From positions 124,001 through 188,000 of the forward strand of contig JAUICN010000004.1 of NCBI GenBank assembly GCA_030427835.1: a DNA stretch of 64,000 nucleotides, read 5' to 3'. Positions 1-8,856 of the stretch are shown here, piece by piece. The position numbers and the translations under genes were made by a program. The stretch is from Polyangia bacterium. GTDB lineage: Bacteria; Myxococcota_A; Polyangia; Polyangiales; JAUICN01. Numbering within the stretch: position 1 is the stretch's first letter; the number at the start of each line of letters is the position of its first letter. Under the pieces are notes generated by a model. The model was given only the letters and a program-made list of their open reading frames with translations. It ran no database searches and was not told where the DNA came from.

Positions 1-1045
1 CCCCAAGGGGTGTGATGTCCTCGCCCCGCTCGTCCAACTCCTGAATGCGCATGCGGCCCACCCGGTAACGGGGGCCCTCGTTCACCGTCAACGTCACGTC
101 GATGTAACGGCGGTCCGCACTGACTTCCACGTAGGGCGTGCCCACGCTAACCTTGAGAAACCCTCGATCGTAGTAGATCGCCTGCAGCCGTTGCAGGTCC
201 TCGTCCAAAATGGACGCGTCGTACCGGTTGCGCTTGCCCATGAACGAAAGAAACGAGGTCTCCCGCGTTTGCAGGAACTTGCGCAGGGTCGACTCGGGGA
301 CCTCGCGGTTGCCAATGAACCTCAAGTTACGCACCACCACCTTGGCGCCCTCATCGATGATGAACTTTACCGTCACCGATTCGTTTTCCGCATCCTCCAA
401 CTCGTAGCGCACACGGGCCAGGAAAAAGCCCTCACCGGTGTACACCTCACGAATGCGCTGCAAATGGGCCTTCACATCCCGCAGAAGGAGCACTTCCCCC
501 TCCTCCAGTTGGATCACCTCATCGATCTTGTCCTGGTTGACCCGTTTCACACCCTCAAACACCACCGAGGCCAGGGCCGGGCGTTCCACCACCTCCACAA
601 TCAGATCAATGGCGCCCTCGCCCACGGGTGTGGCCGCCACAGCAATATCGTCAAAAAATCCCAACTGCCACAGGGCCTTGGCGTCCCGTGTGACCCGGGC
701 GTCCGTGCACAGGTCACCGGCTTTCAGCGTTAACGTGGCTCGCACATCCTGCTCGGACACCCGGTGCGTTCCGGTCACATGCAGGTTTCGAATATCCATT
801 CCGTCGCAGAGCGTCTGGGGAAGGGCCGGGGGTTCCGGGTCCAACCCCGCTTCCGGATCCGCCCAGGGGTCCAGGGTTTCGCCGCTTTGTACACCGGCAC
901 CCATGGGTGCTGGATCGTCGCCCCCAAACCCATCTTCCACGTCCTGGGCCCGGGCGTTCACGGCCAAACTTGCGTGTCCCAAGCAAACCCATCCCAAATA
1001 AAGGAGAAAGGATGCCCACCATCCGGCTGAACGAAACATCTGCAT
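1..1045 (-). CDS. bamA: Outer membrane protein assembly factor BamA, N-terminal POTRA part (cut by window edge)
   Basis: The minus-strand frame opens at ATG 1045 (or ATG 1039) with a signal peptide ending near a VNARAQ stretch, then an acidic linker, then repeated POTRA-like modules: an 'IRNLHVTGTHRVSE' block, a 'LASVVFEGVKRVNQDKI' block and a 'VVRNLRFIGNREVPESTL' block. These are the periplasmic POTRA repeats of BamA, which receives unfolded outer-membrane proteins and inserts them into the outer membrane. The beta-barrel half lies beyond position 1. It is the last visible gene of the prfB-lysS-lolC/E-lolD operon and follows lolD by 68 bp. Lol lipoprotein transport and Bam assembly genes sitting together supports the call. 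A general Omp85/TamA relative is less likely given the repeat number and context. Confidence 0.88.
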   Translation of the reverse strand, partial: MQMFRSAGWWASFLLYLGWVCLGHASLAVNARAQDVEDGFGGDDPAPMGAGVQSGETLDPWADPEAGLDPEPPALPQTLCDGMDIRNLHVTGTHRVSEQDVRATLTLKAGDLCTDARVTRDAKALWQLGFFDDIAVAATPVGEGAIDLIVEVVERPALASVVFEGVKRVNQDKIDEVIQLEEGEVLLLRDVKAHLQRIREVYTGEGFFLARVRYELEDAENESVTVKFIIDEGAKVVVRNLRFIGNREVPESTLRKFLQTRETSFLSFMGKRNRYDASILDEDLQRLQAIYYDRGFLKVSVGTPYVEVSADRRYIDVTLTVNEGPRYRVGRMRIQELDERGEDITPLG

Positions 1046-1113
1046 GAAAAGCCAAGCACGGCCCCCGCGGGGACCAAGAGCGCCGGGGTCCTTAGCCATG
1101 GCCCCAAAGCGGG

Positions 1114-1893
1114 TCAAGCACGGTCCCCCATTTCGGGCCCCAAATCCCCCGTTTCAAGCGCCAATCCTCCGCCCAGCGCCGTCCCCCCGCCCAGCGCCAG
1201 TCCATCGTCCAGCACCCGACCATCCTGCATGGTGACCACCCGCGTCATTTGTTGGGCCAGGGCCGGATTGTGGGTCACCACCAAAAAGGTCGTTCCCCGG
1301 GTTTCATGAATGCGAAAAAACAAATCGTGCACAAGCGCACTGGATGCGCTGTCCAAATTTCCCGTGGGCTCGTCTGCCAGCACAAGTGGCGGTTCCATCA
1401 TCAGCGCCCGGGCCAGGGCCACCCGCTGCTGTTCCCCACCCGAAAGCTCCCCCGGTCGATGGGCACGCCGGGCGCTCAACCCCATCTCCTCCAGCAACGA
1501 TTCCGCCCGTTCCGTGGCCGCCCGGGTGCGGTCGCCGGAAATCCACGCCGGCATCAACACGTTCTCCACCGCCGTAAACTCCGGCAGCAGGTGATGAAAC
1601 TGGAACACAAAGCCCAGGTGCCGGTTGCGAAAATCCGCCAACTCCCGATCGTCCAATTCCGAAAGATCCTGCCCCCCAAAAAAGACCTTTCCATCGGAGG
1701 GTCGATCCAGTGTCCCAAGCAAATGCAACAGCGTGCTCTTGCCCGCGCCCGAGGCCCCCACCACGGCCAACATGTCGCCGGTGTTCACCGAAAGGCTCAC
1801 CCGGTCCAGTACCGTCAGGGTGTCCCCGTCCCGATCAAACCTCCGGGTAAGGCCCTGTGCTCGAATGAGAGGGGTTTCCGTAGGCTCATCCAT
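1114..1893 (-). CDS. lolD: Lipoprotein-releasing system ATP-binding protein LolD
   Basis: A 259-residue ABC ATPase. Visible motifs are Walker A (GASGAGKST), the signature [15 protein letters not shown] and Walker B followed by [10 protein letters not shown], the last typical of the LolD/MacB/FtsE group. LolD powers extraction of outer-membrane lipoproteins from the inner membrane by the LolC/E permease. ATG 1893 is chosen because it overlaps the stop of the upstream permease gene by 8 bp and begins just before the conserved domain; a longer frame to 1956 would run deep into that gene. The last 30 residues form a Gly/Leu/Ala-rich tail absent from typical LolD, so the C-terminus may be lineage-specific. 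Confidence 0.92.
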   Translation of the reverse strand: MDEPTETPLIRAQGLTRRFDRDGDTLTVLDRVSLSVNTGDMLAVVGASGAGKSTLLHLLGTLDRPSDGKVFFGGQDLSELDDRELADFRNRHLGFVFQFHHLLPEFTAVENVLMPAWISGDRTRAATERAESLLEEMGLSARRAHRPGELSGGEQQRVALARALMMEPPLVLADEPTGNLDSASSALVHDLFFRIHETRGTTFLVVTHNPALAQQMTRVVTMQDGRVLDDGLALGGGTALGGGLALETGDLGPEMGDRA

Positions 1894-4126
1894 ACCGCAC
1901 CGCGTCGACCGGGCTTCGTGTACTGGCGATGTGGGCGGGTACCATGGTGGCCACAAGCGTAGTCAGCACGGACACAAGCGCCACCATCGTGAGCTCCAGG
2001 GGTTCAAAATGAATGGGGAACGAATCGATGTAGTAGACCTCCGGGTTCAATGGCAGCCCCGCACGTTGCACCACCATGCAAAGCCCCACCCCAAGCCCCA
2101 CACCCAACAACGACCCCAAAACCCCCACCCCGAGCCCCTCGAGCAGGAAGATCTGCAGGATGTCCCGCCGTGAACTCCCCATGGCACGCAGCACGCCCAC
2201 CTGGTTGCCCTTCTCCTCCACCATGAGTGTGAGCGTGGCAAACACACAGAAGCCCGCCACCACCACCCCAAGCGCAAGCACCACAAACATGGCCAATCGC
2301 TCCAGTGCAAGGGCCCCAAACAGGTTCCGGTTTTGCCCCTGCCAATCCCGCACCCGGTGTCCCGCAAACCGTGCATCCCGTGCCATCACCTGCGCCACAT
2401 GGGGGGCCTGCTCCAGGCTCGAGACCCGAAGGCCCACCGCGCTCACCGTTCCCACCATGCGCATCAACCGTGCCGCTTCCTCGCGCTGCACGTAGGCGTT
2501 CTTCATGTCGTATTCGTACATTCCTGAATAAAACACACCCGCCACCCGAAACGTGGAGCGGGTGGGCATCATGCCCTGGGGGCCCAGCGTGCCCCGCGGT
2601 GTGACGATTTGCAGTTCGTCACCCACATGCAGCCGTAGGGAAAAGGCCAGCTCCCGGCCGATCACAATCCCAGGGAGCACCTCAAGGGATCCCTTCGGGC
2701 GCTCCGCAGGTTTGAACCCAAGATCCTTCTTGGCGCGGTCCACTGTTCTGGGGTCCACCGCTTTGGGGTCCACCGCCTTGGGGTGGGTCGGTGATTCAGC
2801 ATCCCCAGGAGACCCGCGGGTGATCCCACCGCGAAGCACCACCGTGCCACCGGAGGGAACCCTCGGCGCCTGGATGCGTTCCGGGGCATCCAGCCAGGCA
2901 AGATCCCCCGATTCCATTTGCTCGTCCAACCTCACCACCGACGAAAACTCCGCAGCATCGATCCCATAGAGCTCCACCCCGGCCAGATTGGTCGCACTGG
3001 TCACCATCACCTTACCCTGCACAAACGCCGTGGCAGCGACCACGCCCTGCACATCCCGGCTCTGCCGTACCACCCGTGCCCATTGCCCCATGGGCACCAA
3101 CCCTGCGCCCTGGGTGCCGTTCGTTCCGGTGGCCTGTACCAGCACATGGGGGTGGTTGCCCAACATCTTTTGTTTCAGGTCCATGCGAAACCCGCCCATC
3201 ACACTCAGGGTAATGGCAAGCGCACAGGAAGAGAGCACCACCGCCAGGATCGACAGCCAACCGATCACCGTCAGAAACCGGCTCTTCCGTGCGGTCAGAT
3301 GCCGCAAGGCCACCTTCACCCGAAAGCTACGCCGCTCCATCCAACGAAGCACCCCTGGCGCCGCCCGAAGAATCAGGCGAACCAGTACCCAAAAGCCGAG
3401 CGCGGGTGCCCAGGCCAACCCCGTCGCTTCCGTCGACCTGCTTGAACCATTTAGCGCAGTTGGCCCTCCACTGAGCATGAACCCAAGCCCGGTCAGAGCG
3501 CCCACATCGAGGCCCAACCACACCGCCCAGCGAGTCCCGGGGCGAAGCGTTCGCCACTGCAGCAAGCCAAGCAGCGCCATCAGCACCGCGGTCCCCACAG
3601 TCACTGCAGCCAACAGATTCAGGGGCGTCGCCCCGCCGAAACTCTCCCCCAGGGCCATCATCGGATCCGATTCAAACCCGGTCACGGACTGGGGGCTCGA
3701 ACCGAAAGGAAGCTGAAGCGAAACCCCGCTCCCACCCGTTGCAGCACCGTTGCCGCCGGTCATCCACTGGATCCATGGGCTAGAGGGAAAACTCCAAGCG
3801 ACCCAGGCCGTGCCGAAGCACAGAAACATGGAAACGTAGTGCAGCAATCCCAAGACCGAGAATCCTCGCCACAGGCCGGTCCCGTGCTTCCATCTTGACC
3901 CGTGCTTCCACGCCAGGAGCAGCGCTGGCACCATCACCAGAAGCGATCCCGTGGCGGACGCAGCCCACAGACCTTTCCAAAACCAAGATACCTCGCCCAG
4001 GGAAAGCGGCATCCACGGAAGGGTCCAGGCCAACACCCAAAACAGGGCATGGGCAAGGCTTGCCAGGATCACGGCATCCGCCCACCGGGGGCGAACGGGC
4101 GCTACGGGTGGCACGTCAGTCCCCAT
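1886..4126 (-). CDS. lolE: LolC/LolE-type lipoprotein-releasing permease with extra N-terminal membrane domain
   Basis: This 746-residue protein is much longer than the usual ~400-residue LolC/LolE. Residues ~275-746 show the family layout: a first membrane helix after an ALRHL..RKSRF segment, a large periplasmic domain, then three C-terminal helices with [17 protein letters not shown] and ending PVDAVRYG, the FtsX-like permease core. Residues 1-270 add about six further hydrophobic segments not found in the standard subunit. The periplasmic domain contains a short repeat-rich insertion ([15 protein letters not shown], around 2735-2785). Being the only permease gene next to lolD, it probably works as a homodimer. 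It overlaps lysS by 11 bp and lolD by 8 bp. Whether to call it LolC or LolE is not decidable here. Confidence 0.88.
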   Translation of the reverse strand: MGTDVPPVAPVRPRWADAVILASLAHALFWVLAWTLPWMPLSLGEVSWFWKGLWAASATGSLLVMVPALLLAWKHGSRWKHGTGLWRGFSVLGLLHYVSMFLCFGTAWVAWSFPSSPWIQWMTGGNGAATGGSGVSLQLPFGSSPQSVTGFESDPMMALGESFGGATPLNLLAAVTVGTAVLMALLGLLQWRTLRPGTRWAVWLGLDVGALTGLGFMLSGGPTALNGSSRSTEATGLAWAPALGFWVLVRLILRAAPGVLRWMERRSFRVKVALRHLTARKSRFLTVIGWLSILAVVLSSCALAITLSVMGGFRMDLKQKMLGNHPHVLVQATGTNGTQGAGLVPMGQWARVVRQSRDVQGVVAATAFVQGKVMVTSATNLAGVELYGIDAAEFSSVVRLDEQMESGDLAWLDAPERIQAPRVPSGGTVVLRGGITRGSPGDAESPTHPKAVDPKAVDPRTVDRAKKDLGFKPAERPKGSLEVLPGIVIGRELAFSLRLHVGDELQIVTPRGTLGPQGMMPTRSTFRVAGVFYSGMYEYDMKNAYVQREEAARLMRMVGTVSAVGLRVSSLEQAPHVAQVMARDARFAGHRVRDWQGQNRNLFGALALERLAMFVVLALGVVVAGFCVFATLTLMVEEKGNQVGVLRAMGSSRRDILQIFLLEGLGVGVLGSLLGVGLGVGLCMVVQRAGLPLNPEVYYIDSFPIHFEPLELTMVALVSVLTTLVATMVPAHIASTRSPVDAVRYG

Positions 4127-5801
4127 CGGTGCTGACAGCCGGGCGAAGCAATGGAAACAACAACACCTCCCGAATGGAGGGTTGCCGGAACATCAACATC
4201 ACCAACCGGTCCACCCCAAGGCCAAAGCCCGCCGCAGGTGGCATGCCGTGGCGCAGGGCGCGTACGTAGTCCGCATCAAAATCCATGGCTTCCTCGTCGC
4301 CGCCCTCCCGTCGAAGCAGTTGATCCTGGAACCGCCCGGCCTGGTCCTCCGGGTCGTTGAGTTCGCTAAAGGCGTTGGCCACTTCCTTGCCGTCCACAAA
4401 CAACTCAAACCGATCCACCCACTGGGGGTCGGCGTCCTTGCGACGGGCAAGTGGAGACACCTCAATGGGAAACTCCGTGATGAACACCGGCGCATCCTGG
4501 CTTCCATCCGCGGATCGGTAAAGCGAGGTCAGGTGGGGCTCCACCAGCGCCTCAAACAACCCGTAAATCTTGCTGCCGTAGGTGGTGCACTTGGCCAGGG
4601 CCTCCCGGTGCTCCCGCCCTACTTTTTCCATCACCTGGGCGAAGACCTTTTCCAGTGCCTCCCCGTGCATGACCGCATCCGTTGTCAGCAGTGCTTCCAC
4701 GCCCGTGGGGTGCAGCCCCTCACGCCCGGCCACGCGATCCAAAATGGACTGGCGCATGGTCACCCGGTGAAACGGCACATCAAAACTGCGGAATCCCGTG
4801 CCGTCGCCGTCCACATTCGGTTCATCCGAAGCGTCGTCTGCGCCGGGTGGATTCACCAGGGTAGGGTGGGCCTGGGCCGCCACCCGGGAAACCTCCCGCA
4901 GCATGGCCTCGCAGTTGTCCATCAGGTCATCGCAGTTGGCGTAGGCCTGGTAGTACTCAAGGATCGTGAACTCCGGGTTGTGCCGGGTGCTCACCCCCTC
5001 GTTGCGAAAGCACCGGCCAATTTCAAACACCCGTTCCAGGCCCCCCACCAACAATCGCTTCAGGTACAACTCCGGCGCTACCCGCAAATAGAGCGGCAGG
5101 TCCAGGGTATTGTGGTGCGTTGAAAAGGGCTTGGCCGTGGCACCTCCGCGAATGGAATGCAAAAGCGGTGTTTCCACCTCCAGAAACCCCTGGCCCTGGA
5201 GAAAATCGCGCAGGGCCCGCACAATGGTGGACCGCGCCCGAAACAATTCGCCCACCCTGGGGTTGGCAAAGAGGTCCACGTACCGTTCCCGGTAGCGCTT
5301 TTCCACGTCCTTGAGCCCGTGCCACTTGGCAGGCGGGGGCAACAACGCCTTGCCCACATGTTGGTAGTGGGTCGCCCGCACCGCCGCCGCTCCAGTCCGT
5401 GTACGGATCGCCGGGCCCCGCACGGCCGCATGGTCGCCCAGATCCACCACCTTCAGTGCGGCTGCATCCGTTTCCCCAAGGGCATCCGCCCGCACCAGGG
5501 CCTGGCCGTCCCCCTCGGGCGTTCGAATCACCAAAAACGGCCCCCGCTTGGCCACCACGCGGCCAAACAGCCACACCTCGGGCTCATCACCTGTCAGTCC
5601 GTCTTCCATCGGCAACGCTTCCCGAGCGACCGGTCGACCTGGCTGCTCGCCTACCAATTCACTGCCACTCAGTGCCACAAACGCCTGGCGGCTTTGCATC
5701 ATGTCTACCGTGGCACGAAACCCATTTGGAAAGGGCCCCAATTCCCCAAGGGCCTCCCCGTGCTTGGCCCGTGCGGCCATCAGTTCTGCTTCAGTCGCCA
5801 T
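4116..5801 (-). CDS. lysS: Lysyl-tRNA synthetase (class II)
   Basis: A 561-residue class II aminoacyl-tRNA synthetase. It has an N-terminal OB-fold anticodon-binding part (around residues 70-150), motif 2 with the FRNEGVSTRHNPEFT signature, and motif 3 with GLGVDRLVM followed by RQPSIREVLLFPLLRP, which is characteristic of LysRS. It charges tRNA-Lys with lysine in the cytoplasm. It is about 55 residues longer than E. coli LysS; part of the excess is an acidic insertion around the sequence ADDASDEPNVDGDG between motifs 2 and 3. The start at 5801 overlaps the prfB stop by 11 bp, indicating translational coupling. Confidence 0.96.
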   Translation of the reverse strand: MATEAELMAARAKHGEALGELGPFPNGFRATVDMMQSRQAFVALSGSELVGEQPGRPVAREALPMEDGLTGDEPEVWLFGRVVAKRGPFLVIRTPEGDGQALVRADALGETDAAALKVVDLGDHAAVRGPAIRTRTGAAAVRATHYQHVGKALLPPPAKWHGLKDVEKRYRERYVDLFANPRVGELFRARSTIVRALRDFLQGQGFLEVETPLLHSIRGGATAKPFSTHHNTLDLPLYLRVAPELYLKRLLVGGLERVFEIGRCFRNEGVSTRHNPEFTILEYYQAYANCDDLMDNCEAMLREVSRVAAQAHPTLVNPPGADDASDEPNVDGDGTGFRSFDVPFHRVTMRQSILDRVAGREGLHPTGVEALLTTDAVMHGEALEKVFAQVMEKVGREHREALAKCTTYGSKIYGLFEALVEPHLTSLYRSADGSQDAPVFITEFPIEVSPLARRKDADPQWVDRFELFVDGKEVANAFSELNDPEDQAGRFQDQLLRREGGDEEAMDFDADYVRALRHGMPPAAGFGLGVDRLVMLMFRQPSIREVLLFPLLRPAVSTDGD

Positions 5802-6934
5802 CGTTCTTCTCCTTGGTGGCCGTCCGATTCGATTTTTGAATCAGGTAGGACTCCACAAACTCATCCAAATCCCCATCCAACACCGCCTGGGCCCGGGAGC
5901 TTTTGTGCCCCGTGCGTTCGTCCTTCACCATCGTGTAGGGCTGCAGCGTGTAGGACCGCACCTGGGATCCAAACCCAATCTCCATGCGGTCCGACCCGTA
6001 GGCCTCCTCAAAACTCTTTTCACGCTCCTGCCGTTGCAACTCGTACAACCGGCCGCGCAGCATCTTCATGGCCGTGGCGCGGTTCTTGTGTTGGGAACGT
6101 TCCGCCTGGCACTGCACCACCACACCCGTGGCCAGGTGAGTCAGGCGAATGGCCGACTCCGTCCGGTTCACGTGCTGCCCACCCGCACCACTGGCCCGGT
6201 AGGTGTCCACCCGAAGATCCTCGGGCCGAATCTCCACCACGGTGTCGTCGTCCTCAAGTTCCGGTACCACAAACAACGCCGCAAAGGACGTGTGCCTTCG
6301 CGCGTTGGAATCAAATGGCGAAATCCGAATCAGCCGGTGCACGCCGCTCTCTGCCCGGAGGTAGCCGTAGGCGCTTTCCCCCCGCACCGCGAACGACACC
6401 TCCTTGATGCCCGCCTCATCCCCCGGTGCCTGGTGCAAAATCTCCACCTTGTAGCCCTTGGAGTCACACCACCGCAGGTACATGCGCATCAGGATCTCCG
6501 CCCAGTCCTGGGCATCCACCCCGCCGGCCCCCGGGTGAATCGTCACAATGGCGTTCGCCCCGTCCTCGGGCCCGCTCAACATGCGCGCCAGCTCCATCTT
6601 GCGTAGGCGCGATTCCAGCTCCGGCAGCTGGCCCTCCACCTCGGAAAGCAAATCCTCGTCCAGCTCCGAAGCCGCCATCTCCACCAGCTCCGGCAATGCC
6701 GCAAGTTCATCGGAGAGCTTCTCGTAGGCCCCCATCCGCGATTCCAGCCCCGAGCGCTCCTGCAGCAACTTCTGCGCCGCCTCCTGGTCGTCCCAAAACC
6801 CCTCCTGGGAGCTCAGCGCCTCAAGGTGTTCAAACCGGTGCCGCATCGAAGCCAAGTCAAAGAGACCTCCCCAGCACCCCAAGGCGCTGTTGCAGCTCCG
6901 AAAGCCCTTCCTTCAATTCCCCAGCGGTCATCAT
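5791..6934 (-). CDS. prfB: Peptide chain release factor 2, expressed by +1 programmed frameshift
   Basis: RF2 terminates translation at UGA and UAA. The main frame shows the SPF tripeptide in RISPFDSNAR, the anticodon-like motif specific to RF2, and the GAGGQHVNRTESA catalytic GGQ motif. The protein cannot be read in one frame. A short zero frame starts at ATG 6934 (a second ATG is at 6931), runs 25 codons (MMTAGELKEGLSELQQRLG...) and meets UGA at 6859-6857 in the context CTT-TGA-C; the rest continues in the +1 frame with D-L-A-S-M-R. The total is about 380 residues. The UGA is codon 26, as in E. coli, and low RF2 should promote the slip (autoregulation). It is the first gene of the operon. 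Confidence 0.95.
6856..6872 (-). promoter_or_regulatory. prfB +1 recoding site
   Basis: On the minus strand the slippery CTT-TGA-C lies at 6862-6856, and a Shine-Dalgarno-like GGGGAGG sits at 6872-6866, three bases upstream of CTT. This internal SD spacing is the known stimulator of RF2 frameshifting. The T at 6859 is skipped so that GAC becomes the next codon. Confidence 0.93.
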
Positions 6935-7015
6935 ACCAACCCCGCCAACCTACCCGAAGTGGATCGCAGGTCAACGCGACCTTCTCCCCCTGTAGACCAC
7001 GCTGTACATGTCGAT

Positions 7016-7300
7016 CTACTCCGGCGGGTCGAGGGGGTTGCGGCGTTTTTGGGAGGCTAGCATGAGCTGGTCGTAGAGGTCGGTGCCTAGCTTTTCCTTC
7101 ATCAATGCCTCCACCTGTTCCTGCATGGCGGAGCGCTCGGCCTCGTTTTCAAACAGAAACGCAATCCCCATCCCCGCGGGCTGCTCGTCTGTCGCCTGTT
7201 CCTCCGCAATGGCCCACAGCACCCGGCCCTTGATCACGAGTCTTTTTTCAGAATAGGGGGTAATCGGGGGGAACGTCTCAGAGCGCACAATCATCCCCAC
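7016..7300 (-). pseudogene. Truncated 3' end of a PilZ-domain gene (left copy of a duplicated block)
   Basis: From the TAG at 7016 to 7236 this sequence matches 17427-17647 without indels and with roughly ten mismatches by eye. The last ~70 residues are the same as in the intact PilZ protein (IKGRVLWAIAEEQAT.EQPAG ... RRNPLDPPE) with a single D/E difference, so most base changes are synonymous. Upstream of 7236 the similarity stops abruptly, and the frame continues into unrelated sequence (GMIVRSETFPPITPYSEKR). The RxxxR and NxSxxG motifs that bind cyclic-di-GMP lie in the missing N-terminal half, so this copy should not work. It marks the left junction of the inserted block. Confidence 0.85.
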
Positions 7301-7536
7301 CAGGAATTGAGGATCGACTTTCTAGTCGCGCGTGGCACATTCGACCGGGAGCTCATGGATGGCCGTTCACAGCGCCTTGCGATGCCCAATAACCCGATGT
7401 TTATTGGCACGCTGGGGGATTGATACCCGCATCGTGTGCAGGCGTTGGTTGGGGTAGGCCGATTCTCTGAATCCCATATTAGGACAATTGACGAACAGTA
7501 CGCGACCAAACCTCGAACCCATGCACGGATAACCCT

Positions 7537-8172
7537 ATGCGAGAACTCAAACACCTTTTTGACAACAACCGGAAGTGGGCGGAGCAGATGCGGCAGCAGG
7601 ACCCTGGCTTCTTCACGAAGTTGGCCGAGCAGCAAGCACCTCCCTATTTGTGGATAGGGTGTGCCGACAGTCGAGTTCCAGCGAACCAGATAGTGGGGCT
7701 TGATCCCGGTGAGGTGTTCGTTCACCGAAACGTAGCCAACGTGGTGTCCCATACCGATTTTAACTGCCTCTCTGTGATTCAGTACGCAGTGGAGGTCCTA
7801 AAAGTACGCGATATCATCGTGTGTGGACACTACGGTTGCGGTGGCGTCGCAGGCGCTCTGGCGGATGTGCCGTTGGGGCTCATCGACAACTGGCTGCGCC
7901 ATATCAAGGACGTGTACGAAGCAAGCGATCTCGTGCATGGGGCAAAAAATGGGGCGAAGGAAGCCGACACACTGTGCGAGCTCAACGTGGCCGCTCAGGT
8001 TCGCAACGTCTGCTACACAACCATCGTTCAAGACGCCTGGCGCCGAGGTCAGAACCTGTCCGTGCACGGGTGGATTTATTCCCTCGATGACGGCCTGCTC
8101 AAAGACCTTGATCTTTGTATCTCGGACCCGGACCAGCTTGCCGCAATCTATCGAATGCGGGGTACCGGGTAG
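7537..8172 (+). CDS. can: Beta-class carbonic anhydrase (Can-like)
   Basis: A 211-residue cytoplasmic enzyme interconverting CO2 and bicarbonate. Zinc ligands and the Asp-Arg dyad are visible at C42, D44, R46, H98 and C101 (WIGCADSRVP and CGHYGCGGV), at the same residue numbers I recall for E. coli Can. The length and flanking motifs (HRNVANVV, DTLCELNV, SVHGWIYSLDDGLL) match clade-B beta-CAs throughout. It lies about 680 bp upstream of the SulP-DabA-DabB run on the same strand. A CA next to carbon uptake genes suggests a role in handling accumulated bicarbonate, although it may also simply supply bicarbonate to carboxylases. ATG 7537 gives the family-typical N-terminus; no strong ribosome binding site is seen. 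Confidence 0.95.
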   Translation: MRELKHLFDNNRKWAEQMRQQDPGFFTKLAEQQAPPYLWIGCADSRVPANQIVGLDPGEVFVHRNVANVVSHTDFNCLSVIQYAVEVLKVRDIIVCGHYGCGGVAGALADVPLGLIDNWLRHIKDVYEASDLVHGAKNGAKEADTLCELNVAAQVRNVCYTTIVQDAWRRGQNLSVHGWIYSLDDGLLKDLDLCISDPDQLAAIYRMRGTG

Positions 8173-8856
8173 ACGCAAGCGTCTGGATCCGGATCCGAGC
8201 GGTCGTTCGCCTGGAACCTCGAAGGCTTTTGCGGCCTGGTGGAGTCGAGCTCAGCCAGTTCAGCGAAGGTCTCAAAGTATTCAATGTGGAGTAGGTTGCG
8301 CTAAACTACGGTCTGTGGGAAAAGCAACGCCAAGGCGAGGGTTCGTTCCCTCCTGGACTCATCACAACAATGGCTAGCAAAGAAAGCGCAGGATCGAACA
8401 CCCCGACCATGTTTTCAGGTGGTGCGGTCCTCGTTGTCTTTTTCGTCGCCCACGGGCTTCTAGCCTGGAATGCCCCTCGACTCTCTGCCCCCGATGGGTC
8501 CGGCTCGAGTTTTGTTCAATCATCCCACGCCGGCCTTGTTCACGGCGCGAAGCGACCAGATCCTCCCCTCCGCGACTTCTCGGCTGTGGAGGTCGAAGAG
8601 GAAGAGGATAAAGGCTCCCGTACGTTCGCTCGGAGATCTCACTTCGGAGAGATACCAGCTCTGGAAGTACCGGATCTCAACCGATTTAGTGTTGTATGGG
8701 CTGGTAAACTGCCTGGGCACCACAATGCCCGTGGCGCCCGCTCTCCTCCCTCCGCCTAGTGCACACACTGGTTTTCTAACCCGCTGAGTCCGCCGCGTCG
8801 CCACGCCCATCGCGTGGGCGACCTGCGGCAGGGCTCCGCCACGGCACGGGGAGTAT
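8173..8856. other. 684-bp gap without a confident gene between carbonic anhydrase and SulP
   Basis: Several overlapping frames are open but none shows a recognised domain. The best plus-strand candidate is listed separately (8370-8759). There is no strong terminator hairpin with a T-run. The last 20 bases hold a plausible ribosome binding site (GGGAG) for the SulP gene. Confidence 0.5.
8370..8759 (+). CDS. Possible small membrane-anchored hypothetical protein
   Basis: An open frame of 129 codons (ATG 8370, or ATG 8409). From the second ATG it would begin with a hydrophobic segment (GGAVLVVFFVAHGLLAW) that could be an anchor, followed by a polar, Glu-rich region. I recognise no family. Other frames are also open here and no clear ribosome binding site precedes either ATG, so this may be non-coding. 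Confidence 0.2.
   Translation: MASKESAGSNTPTMFSGGAVLVVFFVAHGLLAWNAPRLSAPDGSGSSFVQSSHAGLVHGAKRPDPPLRDFSAVEVEEEEDKGSRTFARRSHFGEIPALEVPDLNRFSVVWAGKLPGHHNARGARSPPSA

Noticed and set aside
3951-6407. Long plus-strand open frames of 390 and 416 codons
   Set aside because: They mirror lysS and prfB, show no domain, and have His/Pro/Arg-rich composition typical of antisense frames.
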